From: an uncultured Lactobacillus sp.
GTDB lineage: Bacteria > Bacillota > Bacilli > Lactobacillales > Lactobacillaceae
Length of the DNA stretch: 64,000 nt
NCBI RefSeq assembly: GCF_947367085.1
Contig: NZ_CANBCP010000001.1
Coordinates: 1 to 64,000 of the forward strand
Reading direction: 5' to 3'
In this document: piece by piece, positions 19,628 through 31,573 of the stretch
How positions within the stretch are numbered: position 1 is the stretch's first letter
Layout: every line of letters starts with the position of its first letter
Translations under genes and position numbers: made by a program
The notes under the pieces: generated by a model
Seen by the model: the letters and a program-made list of their open reading frames with translations, nothing else
What the model was told of the DNA's origin: nothing
The model's database searches: none

Positions 19628-19749
19628 CCAAGTAATTATATTTACGGAAGCTATATAAAAAGCCCTCAAACTTAATTTAACGCCTCAATCTTGAGACTTT
19701 TTCTTTTATGGTTCATAATATTCCTAATTATTCGTTAAGGAGATAAATT

Positions 19750-20301
19750 ATGACTCAAGAAGCACTCTTAATTATTGATTACACCAATGACTTTGTAGAT
19801 GATCACGGCAGTCTAACTTGCGGAAAACCAGCTCAAGAAATAGAAGATGAGATCGTGAATTTGGCAGATAATTTCCTAAAAGAAAATAAATGGGTGATAA
19901 TTCCAACCGATTTACATTTCCCGGGAAATAAATTCCATCCAGAAACCAAATTATTCCCACCACATAACTTGCCTAATACTTGGGGTCGCAAGTTATATGG
20001 AAAACTCCAGACTTGGTATGATAAAAATAAAGATAATGATCACGTCATCTTTATGGACAAGACTCGTTATTCTGCTTTTGCAGGTACTAACTTAGATATA
20101 ATTTTACGCGAACGTAAAGTCGATACACTTCATTTAACTGGTGTCTGCACCGATATTTGTGTACTGCATACAGCAATGGATGCTTATAATCGCTGCTATA
20201 ATTTGGTAATTCACAAGGACGGCGTTGCTAGTTTTGACAAAAATGGACATAACTGGGCGCTGAATCATTTTAAAACCTGTCTAGGTGCAACTATACTTTA
20301 G
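19750..20301 (+). CDS. isochorismatase-family cysteine hydrolase
   Basis: LLIIDYTNDFV, TGVCTDICVLHTAMDA. Confidence 0.9.
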   Translation: MTQEALLIIDYTNDFVDDHGSLTCGKPAQEIEDEIVNLADNFLKENKWVIIPTDLHFPGNKFHPETKLFPPHNLPNTWGRKLYGKLQTWYDKNKDNDHVIFMDKTRYSAFAGTNLDIILRERKVDTLHLTGVCTDICVLHTAMDAYNRCYNLVIHKDGVASFDKNGHNWALNHFKTCLGATIL

Positions 20302-20355
20302 ATATCAAAAAATAAGCCTACTAGCTTTATTTTGCTAACAGGCTTATTTATCTGC

Positions 20356-20807
20356 TTAGTTTAAGATCATTTTCTCATCTGAATATTTTTTAGGATCCAT
20401 TAAATCCCACTGCTGCCATTTAACTTCTTGGCTGACAAAGCCTAATTTGCGATATAGGCTCTTAGCCTTCTCATTTTCTACAAATACATCTAGAGTAACT
20501 GGGCGCTCCAGATTAAGGAGTGCTTTTTTAGCAAGTGCAAAGCCGATTCCGTTGCCTTGAAAGTCGGGGTGCACATAAATGTACGTCAATTCGTGTGGAT
20601 GAACTGCGACAAAACCAACAGTTTGTTCAATTACCTTCGCAACCCATATCGTGCAACTCCAAAAATCATCTTTATATATTGCTTTTTCTAAAGGCTTAAA
20701 GTATTTTTGCGCCCCACCTATTTCAAGCTCTTGTTTACGTGCAAGATCATGAATTTGACATACATCATCATAGTCGCAAGATAATCTTTAATATTAATTT
20801 TTAACAT
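20356..20807 (-). pseudogene. GNAT N-acetyltransferase with 5' frameshift
   Basis: Main frame ...DYDDVCQIHDLARKQELEIGGAQKYFKPLEKAIY...TYIYVHPDFQGNGIGFALAKKAL; N-terminal MLKINIKDYL (ATG at 20807) is in another frame. Confidence 0.75.
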
Positions 20808-20960
20808 AAATTGCTCGCTTTCTATATTTGAATTGATTTTAGAAAGCTACTAAACGTAATCTCATTCTTATCTCCTTTTAATAATTTATTAAATTATTCT
20901 ATCATATAAAAAATAAGCCTGTCGAGCTTTTGAGTTCAACAGACTTATTATATATTTAAA

Positions 20961-22514
20961 TTATCCGTCTAATTCTACACCTTGCAGTTTTTTAATTGCA
21001 TCATAAACTTGTCCGCGGCGATTTTGATCGACGGCTAAAACTAGTAAATCTCCAGCCGCAATCACGGTATCACCATGCGGAATAATATCTTGGCTGCCGC
21101 GATGAATCACCTTAATCAAAGTATCATCCGGCCATTTAATATCTTCAACTTTTTCGTCGACTAATTTACTACTTTCATACACCGGGATCGAAATCTGATC
21201 TTCTTCGCCGCACAAGCCCTTTTCACTAGGAGCAGGCTCCATAGCTGCAGCCAATGAATCATAAATTGGACGTCCACCAAGTAATTGATCGACTAATAGT
21301 GCGATAAAAGCGACCACTGCTAATGGCATCAAGTGAAGCAGCGATCCAACCATTTCGGTAATCAAAATAATTGCCGTAAAGGGTGCGCGAATAATTGCGG
21401 CAAAATAACCTGCCATCGAAAAGATAATCAAGTTAATGACTAACTTTTGTGGCAGTAACCCTAATTGCACCATGAATAAGCCATAAGTTGCGCCAATTAA
21501 AGCTCCCATTGTTAAGATTGGCAAGAAAATACCACTAGGCAGACCTGAGTCGTAAGAAACAATTGAAAAAGCAATTCTAATTACGTAAAAAACTGCTAGC
21601 ATCCCCACCAAATTCCAGCTGCTATAAGCAATTGATTTTGGTAGCGACAAAATCAACCGATTGCCTGGTCCGGTAATTAAGGGTAAGTAATACATAATCG
21701 GGACCAAAATCACCAATGGAATTAATCCATGTAGCCAGCGTGGAATAAAAGTAATCTTGGCATAAACCTTTTTAAAATTAAATAATCCCCACTTATACAA
21801 ATGACCAAGAAAACCTAAAATCAATCCTAAAACTATCAAATGCCAATATAGCGGTATTGGGAAAGAATTATTATATTCTAGTGCTAAAGCTGGTTTTTGA
21901 CCAAATAAATTCGAAACAATAAAATTCGAAGCAATTGCCCCAACTAGTGCATTCATCCAAACGCGTGGTGAAAAGTTGTGAAAAATTTCTTCTAAGACAA
22001 ACAATGCCCCACTCAGTGGTGCCCCAAAAGCTGCAGATAAACCACTTGCAGCTCCTGTAGCAAGTAAGACTCTGGAGTTGGTTTTTGTTTGCTTAAAACC
22101 TTGACCTACTCCTTGTCCAATTGTCGAACCTAATTGCAGCGATGGTCCTTCTGGTCCTAAGAAAAGGCCCGTACCAATTACCATAATACCGCCAATCAAC
22201 TTCCGCCACAGAATTGGCCACCATTTTAAAGTTAGCTTTCCTTGCATCTGCAGTTTAACTTCTGGAATACCTGAACCGCCTACATGCGAATATTGCTTTA
22301 CAAAATAGCCTGCAATTATCCCCGTTAAAGCTAGGCCAATTACAATTGCAATAAACCAGATCGGATTTTGGTGAGATTTTTTAAATAAATCTAGCCAAAA
22401 GGCTTCCATTTTGCCAATTCCAAACCTAAAAAAGCCAACTACTACACCTGCAATTATTCCCACGCATAATGCTTGCAGCATTAACTTGAGATTGCTTTTT
22501 TCCTCGTATCTCAT
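20961..22514 (-). CDS. ClC-family chloride channel/antiporter with C-terminal TrkA-C domain
   Basis: GSGIPEVK, GPEGPSLQLG, GIFLPILTMGA motifs; likely start MRYEEKSN. Confidence 0.93.
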   Translation of the reverse strand: MRYEEKSNLKLMLQALCVGIIAGVVVGFFRFGIGKMEAFWLDLFKKSHQNPIWFIAIVIGLALTGIIAGYFVKQYSHVGGSGIPEVKLQMQGKLTLKWWPILWRKLIGGIMVIGTGLFLGPEGPSLQLGSTIGQGVGQGFKQTKTNSRVLLATGAASGLSAAFGAPLSGALFVLEEIFHNFSPRVWMNALVGAIASNFIVSNLFGQKPALALEYNNSFPIPLYWHLIVLGLILGFLGHLYKWGLFNFKKVYAKITFIPRWLHGLIPLVILVPIMYYLPLITGPGNRLILSLPKSIAYSSWNLVGMLAVFYVIRIAFSIVSYDSGLPSGIFLPILTMGALIGATYGLFMVQLGLLPQKLVINLIIFSMAGYFAAIIRAPFTAIILITEMVGSLLHLMPLAVVAFIALLVDQLLGGRPIYDSLAAAMEPAPSEKGLCGEEDQISIPVYESSKLVDEKVEDIKWPDDTLIKVIHRGSQDIIPHGDTVIAAGDLLVLAVDQNRRGQVYDAIKKLQGVELDG

Positions 22515-22604
22515 ACTTTCCCACTTTCTTATCGATATAAGTACTATTCTAACGCAAAAAGCCACTACTTTCGTAGTGACTTTATAGTTTCACGTGTAAC
22601 AATT

Positions 22605-23993
22605 TTATTTTTCTTCGTACCATTCAGTATGAAAAGTACCTGGACGGTCGTTTCTTTGGTAAGTATGAGCACCAAAGTAATCACGTTGACCTTGAATAAT
22701 ATTTTGAGGTAAACGTGGGTTGAAAATAGATTCCAAGTAATTCAAAGCAGCACTCAAAGTTGGAGTTGGTACACCAGCTTCAGCAGCAACTTGGACGATT
22801 TCTTTCAAAGCATCCATATTTGCGTTCATTACCTTAACAAAAAATGGTGCCTTAAATAAGTTCTTCAAATCAGGATCAGAATTGTAGGCAAACTTAATAT
22901 CATGAAGCATTTGAGAGCGAATGATACAGCCAGCTTCCCAGTTTTGAGCAATAGTTGCGTAGTGAAGCTTCCAATTATATGCATTAGCAGCCATAGTCAT
23001 TTGTTCAAATCCTTGAGCATATGAAACAGCCATTGCTAAGTATAATGCCTTACCTAATTTATCAACCAAATCACTTGGAGCTTTAGCTGGATCCATCTTT
23101 GGAGTTGCGCCATCTCTAAACGTAGCCTTTGACATAAAACGAGCAAGAACAGCTTCGGCAATTACAGTAATTGGTGCACCCAACTTGATGGCGTCTTCTA
23201 ACATCCAATTCCCAGTACCTTTATATGAAGCTTCATTCAAAATATGGTCAATGATATGATCATTAGTTAAATCGTCTTTTTGCTTAAGAACTTTAGAAGT
23301 AATTTCAATTAAGTAAGCTTGAAGTGCTCCTTGGTCCCAGTTAGCAAAAATTTCACTCATTTCATCATTTGAGTAATTTCCAGCAGTACACAAGACGTCA
23401 TAAACTTCTGCAATGATTTGCATAATGCCGTATTCAATACCATTGTGGACCATCTTGACGTAGTGACCACTACCTTCTGGCCCGATATAACCAACACATG
23501 GTTGACCAGTTGGAGTCTTTGCAGCGATAGCTTCCAAAATAGGCGCAACTTCTTCATATGCTTTTTCATCACCACCTGGCATTAAAGCAGGTCCATTTAA
23601 AGCGCCCTCTTCACCACCAGATACTCCCATACCAAAGAAGTGAATACCATGTTTTGCCATTTCATGTGCACGACGGTTAGTATCGTGGAAGTTTGAATTT
23701 CCTCCATCAATTAAGATGTCGCCCTTATCAAGTAATGGAAGTAACTTTTGTAAAGTCTCATCAACTGGCTTACCAGCCATAATTTGAATCAAAATCTTAC
23801 GAGGTTTTTCCAAGGAATTTACGAATTCTTCCCAAGTATAAGTTGGCTTTAAATTTTTATCTTCGTATTTAGCTAAGGCATCAACTTCTGGTTTATCAAT
23901 AGAAAATCCAGATACAGAGAAGCCATGATTTTTAACATTTAATGCAAGGTTTTTACCCATAACTGAAAGGCCAATAACCCCAAATTGTTGCAT
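22605..23993 (-). CDS. gnd: 6-phosphogluconate dehydrogenase, decarboxylating
   Basis: FGVIGLSVMGKNLALN, DGGNSNFHDT, GVSGGEEGA, GPEGSGHYVKMVHNGIEY. Confidence 0.96.
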   Translation of the reverse strand: MQQFGVIGLSVMGKNLALNVKNHGFSVSGFSIDKPEVDALAKYEDKNLKPTYTWEEFVNSLEKPRKILIQIMAGKPVDETLQKLLPLLDKGDILIDGGNSNFHDTNRRAHEMAKHGIHFFGMGVSGGEEGALNGPALMPGGDEKAYEEVAPILEAIAAKTPTGQPCVGYIGPEGSGHYVKMVHNGIEYGIMQIIAEVYDVLCTAGNYSNDEMSEIFANWDQGALQAYLIEITSKVLKQKDDLTNDHIIDHILNEASYKGTGNWMLEDAIKLGAPITVIAEAVLARFMSKATFRDGATPKMDPAKAPSDLVDKLGKALYLAMAVSYAQGFEQMTMAANAYNWKLHYATIAQNWEAGCIIRSQMLHDIKFAYNSDPDLKNLFKAPFFVKVMNANMDALKEIVQVAAEAGVPTPTLSAALNYLESIFNPRLPQNIIQGQRDYFGAHTYQRNDRPGTFHTEWYEEK

Positions 23994-24158
23994 AAATAGT
24001 GCCTCCATTTAATTATTTTATTCATTCAACTACTAGTATACTTTTTTTACTAACTTTTCGCACAGCTTTGCTTACTTTTAATAAAAAAAGAAATGTTTCT
24101 CGTCAACTCGGAAACATTTCTCTCACAGGCGTATCTATTCTTCTATAGTATGACTAAA

Positions 24159-25967
24159 TTAATGTCTTGATGCACCAGAAGAAGTATCAGTTTCTACAAC
24201 TTCTTCCGCACTTGAATCTTCATGTTGTGAAGCCCCACTTGCGGCATCTGCTTCAACACCATATTTTTCTGCAAAGTAGCTAAATGGCTTCAAAGCCTCA
24301 GCTTGGTATTTTTCAACAAAGGCTGGATCATCTAATTGGTTCAATTCAGTTGAGTATGGCATTTCGTGGGTGTACTTGATATCGATAAGCATTGGGCCAT
24401 CCATCTTCTTGAATTCCTTAACTGCTTCTTCGAATTCTCTCTTAGTACGTACTACAACACCCTTGACATTCATACCTTCAGCAACTTTTGCCCAGTTGTT
24501 ATCAGGGATAATAACACCTGACAATGGTTGGTGAGATTCATCTTCTTGTTCTGCTTGGATATAACCTAAAGTTTCATTAGTAAATACCACATTCAAAACA
24601 TGCATATTGTAGCGAGCCATAGTCAACAATTCTTGGCTCATCATAGCAAAGCCACCATCACCAGCTAAGTTCCAAACTTCACGGTCTGGATATACAGTTG
24701 CTGCAGAAAGAGCTGCAGGAGCACCATAGCCCATAGTTGCGTGAAGACCGGAAGTAGTCCACTTTTGATCATCGTGTAAGTTAAGCAAACGACATTGATC
24801 TACGTTAACGTTACCTACATCAATGGCAAAGATTGCGTCATCATCAGCTTCTTTGTTAATTACATCAAAGATTGGTTCTGGACGAACTGGCATTTCATCA
24901 GAATCTCTAAAGCTTGAGTGCCATGCATCCCAATTTTCACGATCTGCTAAAGCAGCCTTATAAAGTGGAGTTTCTGACTTTTCTTCCCCTGCATCAATTA
25001 ATGCACGTAAACTCTTCTTAGAATCAGCAAGCATTGATACATCAACTGAGTGACGCTTACCAAACTTACCTTCATCCACATCAATTTGAATAACTTTAGC
25101 ATCCTTAGTGAACCATAATGATGAAAATGGTGAGTTATTACCAACCCAAACAACTAAGTCTGCGTAACCTTGAATTTCATTAGCTGCCTTTGGCCCAATA
25201 CGACCAATAGTACCCATGTATGCTGGGAATGCATCTTCTACAACACCTTTACCTAAGTAAGATGAAAGAAGTGGCATCTTGTATTTATCAGAAAATTCCT
25301 TTAATTCTTCGCCAGCATCCTTAGCACCGTTACCAAAGTAAACAACAGGATTCTTAGCTTCGTTAATTAACTTAATAGCTTCTTCAACAGAAGTCTTAGT
25401 TGGTGCTGGGTAGTTAGCTTCTGGATGTGCATCCTTGTTAACACGGAAGTTATCTTCAATCTTTTGCCAGCCATAGTCCTTAGGAATAATTAAAACTGCA
25501 GGACCTTTTCTTGCATAAGCTTGACGAATTGCTTCATCAGTTAAAACTGGGATCAAATCTGCAGTCTTAGCTGAAGCACACCAAACACTAGCATCTAAGA
25601 ACCACTTATCTTCATCAAATGCTTGGAAGAAATCAATATCTTGACGACTAGTAGGAACGTTAGCAACGATTGCTACCATTGGAGTCTTATCGTATTTTGC
25701 ATCATATAAACCGTTGAATAAGTGAGCAGCACCAGGACCTGCTGAACCAAAACATACACCCACTTTACCAGTTAATTTATATTCAGCTGAAGCAGCCAAT
25801 GCGCCAGCTTCTTCGTGACGAACTTCAATGAACTTCATCTTATCTCTAAAGTCGTAAATAGCGTTCATACTTGAATCGAATGAACCACCTGGGAAACCAT
25901 AAATGTGGTCAATACCCCAATCATATAGAACTTTTAGCATTGCATCTGAGCCATTAATTTTTGCCAT
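24159..25967 (-). CDS. pox: pyruvate oxidase with C-terminal tail carrying two DxxSGAS motifs
   Basis: ThDP enzyme motifs (FPGGSFDSSMNAIYDF, GDGGFAMMSQELLTMARYNMHVLNVVFTN); tail DAASGASQH...DTSSGASRH. Confidence 0.9.
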   Translation of the reverse strand: MAKINGSDAMLKVLYDWGIDHIYGFPGGSFDSSMNAIYDFRDKMKFIEVRHEEAGALAASAEYKLTGKVGVCFGSAGPGAAHLFNGLYDAKYDKTPMVAIVANVPTSRQDIDFFQAFDEDKWFLDASVWCASAKTADLIPVLTDEAIRQAYARKGPAVLIIPKDYGWQKIEDNFRVNKDAHPEANYPAPTKTSVEEAIKLINEAKNPVVYFGNGAKDAGEELKEFSDKYKMPLLSSYLGKGVVEDAFPAYMGTIGRIGPKAANEIQGYADLVVWVGNNSPFSSLWFTKDAKVIQIDVDEGKFGKRHSVDVSMLADSKKSLRALIDAGEEKSETPLYKAALADRENWDAWHSSFRDSDEMPVRPEPIFDVINKEADDDAIFAIDVGNVNVDQCRLLNLHDDQKWTTSGLHATMGYGAPAALSAATVYPDREVWNLAGDGGFAMMSQELLTMARYNMHVLNVVFTNETLGYIQAEQEDESHQPLSGVIIPDNNWAKVAEGMNVKGVVVRTKREFEEAVKEFKKMDGPMLIDIKYTHEMPYSTELNQLDDPAFVEKYQAEALKPFSYFAEKYGVEADAASGASQHEDSSAEEVVETDTSSGASRH

Positions 25968-26259
25968 AATATATACGCATCTCCTTAAATTCTATTTCTG
26001 TACATTTAAATTAAACCACACTTGTGCAATCTTTGAAAGTGTTTTCATTACCTACTATATAAGGGACACCGCAATTATCAAAATAATTATTTCACAAAGT
26101 TATTTAAAATCACACTATAAGTTCTCTCCTATGCGGTTTTTTTGTGTGATTAATTGATCATAATTTGTTTTTAGCCCTAAATTTTGTAACATTTTTGTAA
26201 TATTTGAGGCAAAAAAAGAAACACTTGTCATTTGACAGTGCTCTTTCTTCAGAAATTAG

Positions 26260-28176
26260 TTATTTATTTTTTCCATAGCCCGGTAATTTAGCAATCTTAC
26301 CCTGTTGGATGTAAGCTGTTAAGATCGCCAGATCTGCTGGATTAACCCCAGAGATTCTTTCAGCTTGGGCAATTGATTCAGGACGAATCTTTTCAAATTT
26401 TTGACGTGCCTCGGTTGCTAGACTAGAAATTGCATTATAGTCAATCCCCTCTGGAATCTTTTTAGATTCTAAGCGGTGCAAACGATCCACCATAACCTTT
26501 TCTTTTTTGATATAGCCTTCATATTTAAGTGCAATTTCGACTTGTTCTTTAACATAGCGATCACTAGCTAATGGATGACCGACCAATTTTTCAATAGCAT
26601 CAAAAGTTACTCGCGGTCTCTTCAAAAAATCAGCCCCACTAACGCCTGCATTTAAACGATCCTGCTTAATTGAAGCTAGATATTCTTGGACTTCATCCGT
26701 TGGGTGAATTTTGACTTGCTTGATTGCTTGCATGGCGTCTTCAATTGCTTGCTTTTTATCTTCAAATTCTTGGTAACGCTCCTCAGAAATTAGCCCCAAC
26801 TTGTGACCTTTTTCAGTCAAACGTAAATCCGCATTATCATGCCGCAAAAGCAGACGATATTCCGCACGGCTAGTTAACAAGCGATAAGGTTCATTAGTAC
26901 CCTTAGTTACCAAATCATCAATTAAAACCCCAATATAAGCTTCATCTCGCTGTAAAGTAAAGCCAGGCTTATTTTGAGCACGCAATGCCGCATTAATTCC
27001 GGCAATTAATCCTTGGCCACCAGCTTCCTCATAACCCGATGTTCCGTTCATCTGGCCTGCTGTAAATAAGTTTTTAATGTTCTTCGTTTCCAAGGTATGC
27101 TTAAGCTGCCATGGTTCAATGACATCATATTCAATCGCATAACCTGGACGCATTAATTCAGCTTTTTCAAGACCAGCTACCGAGTGCACCATTTTTAGTT
27201 GCACTTCTTCAGGCATCGAAGTTGAAAAATCGCCCACATAAACTTCCTTAGTATGGCGTCCTTCAGGCTCTAAGAAAATTTGGTGACGGTCTTTATCCGC
27301 AAATCTGACAACCTTATCTTCAATTGAAGGACAATAACGTGGCCCTACCCCTTTAATTATTCCCGAAAACATTGGAGCACGATCAAGATTTTCACGAATA
27401 ATTTCGTGAGTCTTGGGATTAGTGTAGGTCATATAACATGACATCTGATCTTCGGGCTTAATATAGCTGGCATCACTTGTCGTATAAGAAAAGTGGCGAG
27501 GCTCGCTATCTCCAGGTTCTTCTTCAGTTTTTGAATAATCAACAGTGTTACCATCAACGCGAGGAGGAGTTCCTGTCTTAAAGCGACGTAATTTAAAACC
27601 AAGCTTTTCTAAGTTTTCAGGCAACTTAATAGAAGGCAGGGAATTATTTGGACCAGAAGAATAAGTCAATTCTCCAATAATTATCTTGCCGCGAGCTGCA
27701 GTTCCTGTAGTTAAAACAACACTTTTAGCTAAATAACGCGCACCAGTATTGGTGATGAGCCCTTTACATACGCCATCTTCAACAATTAATTCGTCAGCTA
27801 CCCCTTGGCGCAAAGTCAAATTAGGAGTATTTTCAATCGTATCTTTCATGTGTTCATGGTATTGCCACTTATCTGCTTGTGCACGTAAAGCGCGGACAGC
27901 TGGTCCTTTTCCCGTATTAAGCATCCGCATTTGCACATAAGTTGCATCAATATTTTTACCCATTTGACCACCAAGTGCGTCGATTTCCCGCACAACTATT
28001 CCTTTGGCAGGACCTCCGACTGATGGATTACATGGCATAAATGCGACCATATCCAAGTTAATTGTTAAAAGTAGCGTTTTTTCTCCCATATGAGCAGCAG
28101 CTAAAGCGGCTTCACAGCCAGCATGACCTGCTCCAACAACAATTACATCATATTCACTAGATTCATACGTTTTCAT
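26260..28176 (-). CDS. mnmG: tRNA uridine-5-carboxymethylaminomethyl modification enzyme MnmG/GidA
   Basis: [19 protein letters not shown] and family motifs; adjacent to mnmE. Confidence 0.97.
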   Translation of the reverse strand: MKTYESSEYDVIVVGAGHAGCEAALAAAHMGEKTLLLTINLDMVAFMPCNPSVGGPAKGIVVREIDALGGQMGKNIDATYVQMRMLNTGKGPAVRALRAQADKWQYHEHMKDTIENTPNLTLRQGVADELIVEDGVCKGLITNTGARYLAKSVVLTTGTAARGKIIIGELTYSSGPNNSLPSIKLPENLEKLGFKLRRFKTGTPPRVDGNTVDYSKTEEEPGDSEPRHFSYTTSDASYIKPEDQMSCYMTYTNPKTHEIIRENLDRAPMFSGIIKGVGPRYCPSIEDKVVRFADKDRHQIFLEPEGRHTKEVYVGDFSTSMPEEVQLKMVHSVAGLEKAELMRPGYAIEYDVIEPWQLKHTLETKNIKNLFTAGQMNGTSGYEEAGGQGLIAGINAALRAQNKPGFTLQRDEAYIGVLIDDLVTKGTNEPYRLLTSRAEYRLLLRHDNADLRLTEKGHKLGLISEERYQEFEDKKQAIEDAMQAIKQVKIHPTDEVQEYLASIKQDRLNAGVSGADFLKRPRVTFDAIEKLVGHPLASDRYVKEQVEIALKYEGYIKKEKVMVDRLHRLESKKIPEGIDYNAISSLATEARQKFEKIRPESIAQAERISGVNPADLAILTAYIQQGKIAKLPGYGKNK

Positions 28177-28183
28177 ACTTATC

Positions 28184-29569
28184 CTACTTTCCAAGACAGA
28201 ATTGGCTAAATAATTGTGTAATTAATTCATCCGGGGCGCTTTCACCTGTAATTTCGCCCAAATCATTCCAAGCATTTGTTAGATCAATTTGAACCAAATC
28301 AAGAGGCATATCGTTATCAACGCCTTCAATAACTTCCGTTAGTGATTGCTTAGCTTTAATTAACAAACTAGCTTGACGCTGATTAGTAACTAAAACTTGA
28401 TCAGCTGAATTTTCAATTCCTTTAAAAAATAGCTGCTCGATTGCTTTTTCTAATTGATCCATATTTTCTTTTTGCAAAATAGAAGTAACAACTATCGGAC
28501 TATCTGTCATTTCTTTAATTTGCTTTGGACTGATCTTTTGGCCCAAATCGCTTTTATTCAAAACAATAATGCGCTTTTTGTCTTTGGTAAAGTCTAGCAA
28601 ATTACGGTCTTCATCAGAAAGTTCGCGACTTGAATCAAGCAATAATAGGACCAAATCAGCTTGCTTAACCGCCTTTTTTGAACGCTCTACCCCAATCTTT
28701 TCAACTTTATCATCAGTTGCGTGAATACCAGCAGTATCAATCAATTTTAACGCTGCTCCTTTAACTGACACATATTCTTCTAACGTATCACGAGTCGTGC
28801 CAGCCACATCAGTCACAATTGCTTTATCATCTTGAGTTAGGTAATTAAGCAATGAAGACTTTCCCACATTAGGTTTACCGACGATTGCTGTTGCTAAGCC
28901 TGAGCGAATAATTTTTCCTTCTTGAGCAGTAGCCAATAAGTCATCGATTTTTTTAGAAACAGAAATAGCTTTTTGTTTCATCTGTTGGCCAGTCATATCG
29001 TCCATATCATATTCAGGATAGTCAATATTAACCTCTTCTTGCGCCATCGTATCCAGTAGCTGCCCACGTAAAGATTTAATCTTAGTCATTAAACCTCCTT
29101 CCAGTTGGTTCATGGCAACTTGTCGAGCGCGATCTGTTTTTGCGCGCACCATATCCATAACAGATTCAGCTTGCGTTAAATCGATTCGTCCATTCATAAA
29201 TGCACGTTTAGTAAATTCACCTGCATCAGCCATTCTCGCACCATTTGCCAAAAGAAGTTGCAAGATGTCATTGGTAACTACGATTCCGCCATGACAGGAA
29301 ATTTCTACTACATCTTCACGGGTAAATGTTTTAGGTGCAAGCATCACTGTAGCCATACATTCATCAATTACTTTGTTTGTTTTCGGATCAACGACATGGC
29401 CGTAATGAATTGTATGACTCGGTACTTTAGTTAAGTTAGCACCTTTAAAAACCTTATTAGCAATTTTGACAGCATCTTCACCAGAAAGGCGGACAATTGA
29501 AATTCCTCCCTCACCTAGCGGGGTCGAAATTGCTGCAATTGTATCAAATTGTGTTAAAACTTGTGCCAT
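28184..29569 (-). CDS. mnmE: tRNA modification GTPase MnmE/TrmE
   Basis: [15 protein letters not shown]-terminal FCLGK. Confidence 0.97.
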   Translation of the reverse strand: MAQVLTQFDTIAAISTPLGEGGISIVRLSGEDAVKIANKVFKGANLTKVPSHTIHYGHVVDPKTNKVIDECMATVMLAPKTFTREDVVEISCHGGIVVTNDILQLLLANGARMADAGEFTKRAFMNGRIDLTQAESVMDMVRAKTDRARQVAMNQLEGGLMTKIKSLRGQLLDTMAQEEVNIDYPEYDMDDMTGQQMKQKAISVSKKIDDLLATAQEGKIIRSGLATAIVGKPNVGKSSLLNYLTQDDKAIVTDVAGTTRDTLEEYVSVKGAALKLIDTAGIHATDDKVEKIGVERSKKAVKQADLVLLLLDSSRELSDEDRNLLDFTKDKKRIIVLNKSDLGQKISPKQIKEMTDSPIVVTSILQKENMDQLEKAIEQLFFKGIENSADQVLVTNQRQASLLIKAKQSLTEVIEGVDNDMPLDLVQIDLTNAWNDLGEITGESAPDELITQLFSQFCLGK

Positions 29570-29676
29570 TTTTTCTCCCTATCTAAAAATTTCAATAAAA
29601 AAAGTGCCCACTCCACCATTGAAACATGATGGACAAAGCACTTTGACTACTTTATCTATATGATTTAGATAATTAT

Positions 29677-30549
29677 TTACTTTTTCTTACGGCCTAACTT
29701 CTTGTAGGTCTTACGTAAACGACGTTCACGCTCACGTTCAGCTTCTTTTTGTTGCTCCATTTCACGTTGATACTTGAATGGATTTTGCAAAATGAAGGTC
29801 TGAACTACTTGGAAAAGGTTGGAAATAACCCAGTAAACTGAAATTGCGGATTGGATTCCAATTGCGGATACCCCAATAATCACAGGCATCACATAGGTCA
29901 TCGACTTCGTCATACCATTTTGGGATGATTGTGGTTGCGACATTTGACTAATATATGAAGCCATAAATGTAAATACCGCAGCTAAAATTGGCATGATGTA
30001 ATAAGGATCGGGACGACCCAAGTCCATCCATAAGAATTTACCATTCATCAATTCCGGAGTCCGGTAAATTGCTTGATACAGTCCCCACATAATAGGTAAC
30101 TGAATTAATAATGGTAAACATCCCACATATGGATTTACCCCAGCTTCTTTATAAAGCTTGCTTGTTTCAGCTTGCAATTTTTGGCGAGTCTCTACATCTT
30201 TACCAGAATATTTCTTACGTAAAGCATCCATCTGAGGCTGAAGCTTTTGCTGCTTGGCCATGCTCTTAATAGACATTGCTTGCAGTGGGAATAAGATAAT
30301 TCTAATAATGACAGTAAAGATAACAATTGCCCAACCATAGGAATTATGAACCCAACTTGCAATCCATAAAATGAATTGTGACAAGTAATAAAGTACATAT
30401 CGATCCCACCAACTGCCGCTGGTATGAGAAATCGGCTGAATATTACCTGAAGTTGGGGCCGCACACCCACTAACAGTGAGCACAAGAGCAACAATTCCTA
30501 ATACTAGTACAAGCCTTTTTAAATTTTTCTTCGTTAAAAGGTCTTTCAC
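29677..30549 (-). CDS. yidC: membrane protein insertase YidC/OxaA
   Basis: Lipobox VSGCAAP and YidC core, adjacent to rnpA. Confidence 0.95.
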   Translation of the reverse strand: MKDLLTKKNLKRLVLVLGIVALVLTVSGCAAPTSGNIQPISHTSGSWWDRYVLYYLSQFILWIASWVHNSYGWAIVIFTVIIRIILFPLQAMSIKSMAKQQKLQPQMDALRKKYSGKDVETRQKLQAETSKLYKEAGVNPYVGCLPLLIQLPIMWGLYQAIYRTPELMNGKFLWMDLGRPDPYYIMPILAAVFTFMASYISQMSQPQSSQNGMTKSMTYVMPVIIGVSAIGIQSAISVYWVISNLFQVVQTFILQNPFKYQREMEQQKEAERERERRLRKTYKKLGRKKK

Positions 30550-30550
30550 T

Positions 30551-30913
30551 CTACTGTTCCTCGGTTTCCGTAGTAGTCAGAATATGTGAAAGCTTCATTA
30601 TATGTTCGAGATTCTTTCTAGTTCTCACCATATTAAAATCTCGAGCATATGGCCTAGCAATCACTAAAAAATCTAAATCAGGTTTGATATTTGGTTTAAA
30701 TTCAGTGAGTGTAGCTCGAATATATCTTTTTAGCCTATTTCTTGCTACAGCTGTGTGACCAACTTTCTTTCCAACAGAAATACCTACACGAAAATGCTTC
30801 TGTCCCTGTTTAGGTAAAACGTAAAGGACAAAGGCACGATTCGCCATAGATTGGCCGTGTTCAAATACAGTCTGAAAATCTTTTTCGGATTTTACTCGGT
30901 AGGATTTTTTCAA
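30551..30913 (-). CDS. rnpA: ribonuclease P protein component
   Basis: [20 protein letters not shown]...RNRLKRYIR. Confidence 0.96.
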   Translation of the reverse strand: MKKSYRVKSEKDFQTVFEHGQSMANRAFVLYVLPKQGQKHFRVGISVGKKVGHTAVARNRLKRYIRATLTEFKPNIKPDLDFLVIARPYARDFNMVRTRKNLEHIMKLSHILTTTETEEQ

Positions 30914-30960
30914 AACTTTTCATCCTAACTTAGATTAAAAAAACCACTGAGTTCAGTGGC

Positions 30961-31101
30961 TTAAGCAGATAAGACTTTTCTACCCTTTTTACGGCGTCTT
31001 GCTAAAACCTTGCGGCCGTTTGCAGTAGCCATACGCTTCATAAAACCATGAACGCGTGAACGGTGACGCTTCTTAGGTTGGTAAGTTCTCTTAGTGGACA
31101 T
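30961..31101 (-). CDS. rpmH: ribosomal protein L34
   Basis: Read by eye: [46 protein letters not shown]; absent from the ORF track because it is short. Confidence 0.97.
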   Translation of the reverse strand: MSTKRTYQPKKRHRSRVHGFMKRMATANGRKVLARRRKKGRKVLSA

Positions 31102-31263
31102 TAATATGCACCTCCGTTTTTAGTACTTTAAGCACAATTTCTAAATTAGGATAGCATATTTATCGCAAAAAACCAAGGTTTTCAGAGAAAAAATCCTTAA
31201 TCAAGACTTGATTTTTTAAAACTTTTGGTGTGGAAAAATTTTAATCCATTTTTTATAAAAAAA

Positions 31264-31464
31264 TTATACACAGGGTAATACGCAGAGTTTTGCACAATTA
31301 ACATGGTGTGAAAAACATAATTCACAGGTTGTGGAAATCTTTTTGAAAATCCCACTTCAAGCTTTGTAAAACAAGAGAAAGTTATGCACAGATATCTTGT
31401 GGATAATGATAAAAATTATAATATTTTTTGTTCTTCTGTGGAAATTGCAAATATTTTATCCACA
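31264..31464. other. oriC: oriC upstream DnaA-box cluster (rpmH-dnaA region)
   Basis: TTATACACA 31264, TTATGCACA 31382, TGTGGATAA 31398, TTATCCACA 31456. Confidence 0.9.
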
Positions 31465-31573
31465 TCCCTGTGGACTTGTTATTTACTGTTATTCACCTGT
31501 GGAAAACCATTCAAAAAAATGCTAGAATTTATTTTGTTTTAAAACGTATACCATCCAATTGGAGGAACTATTT

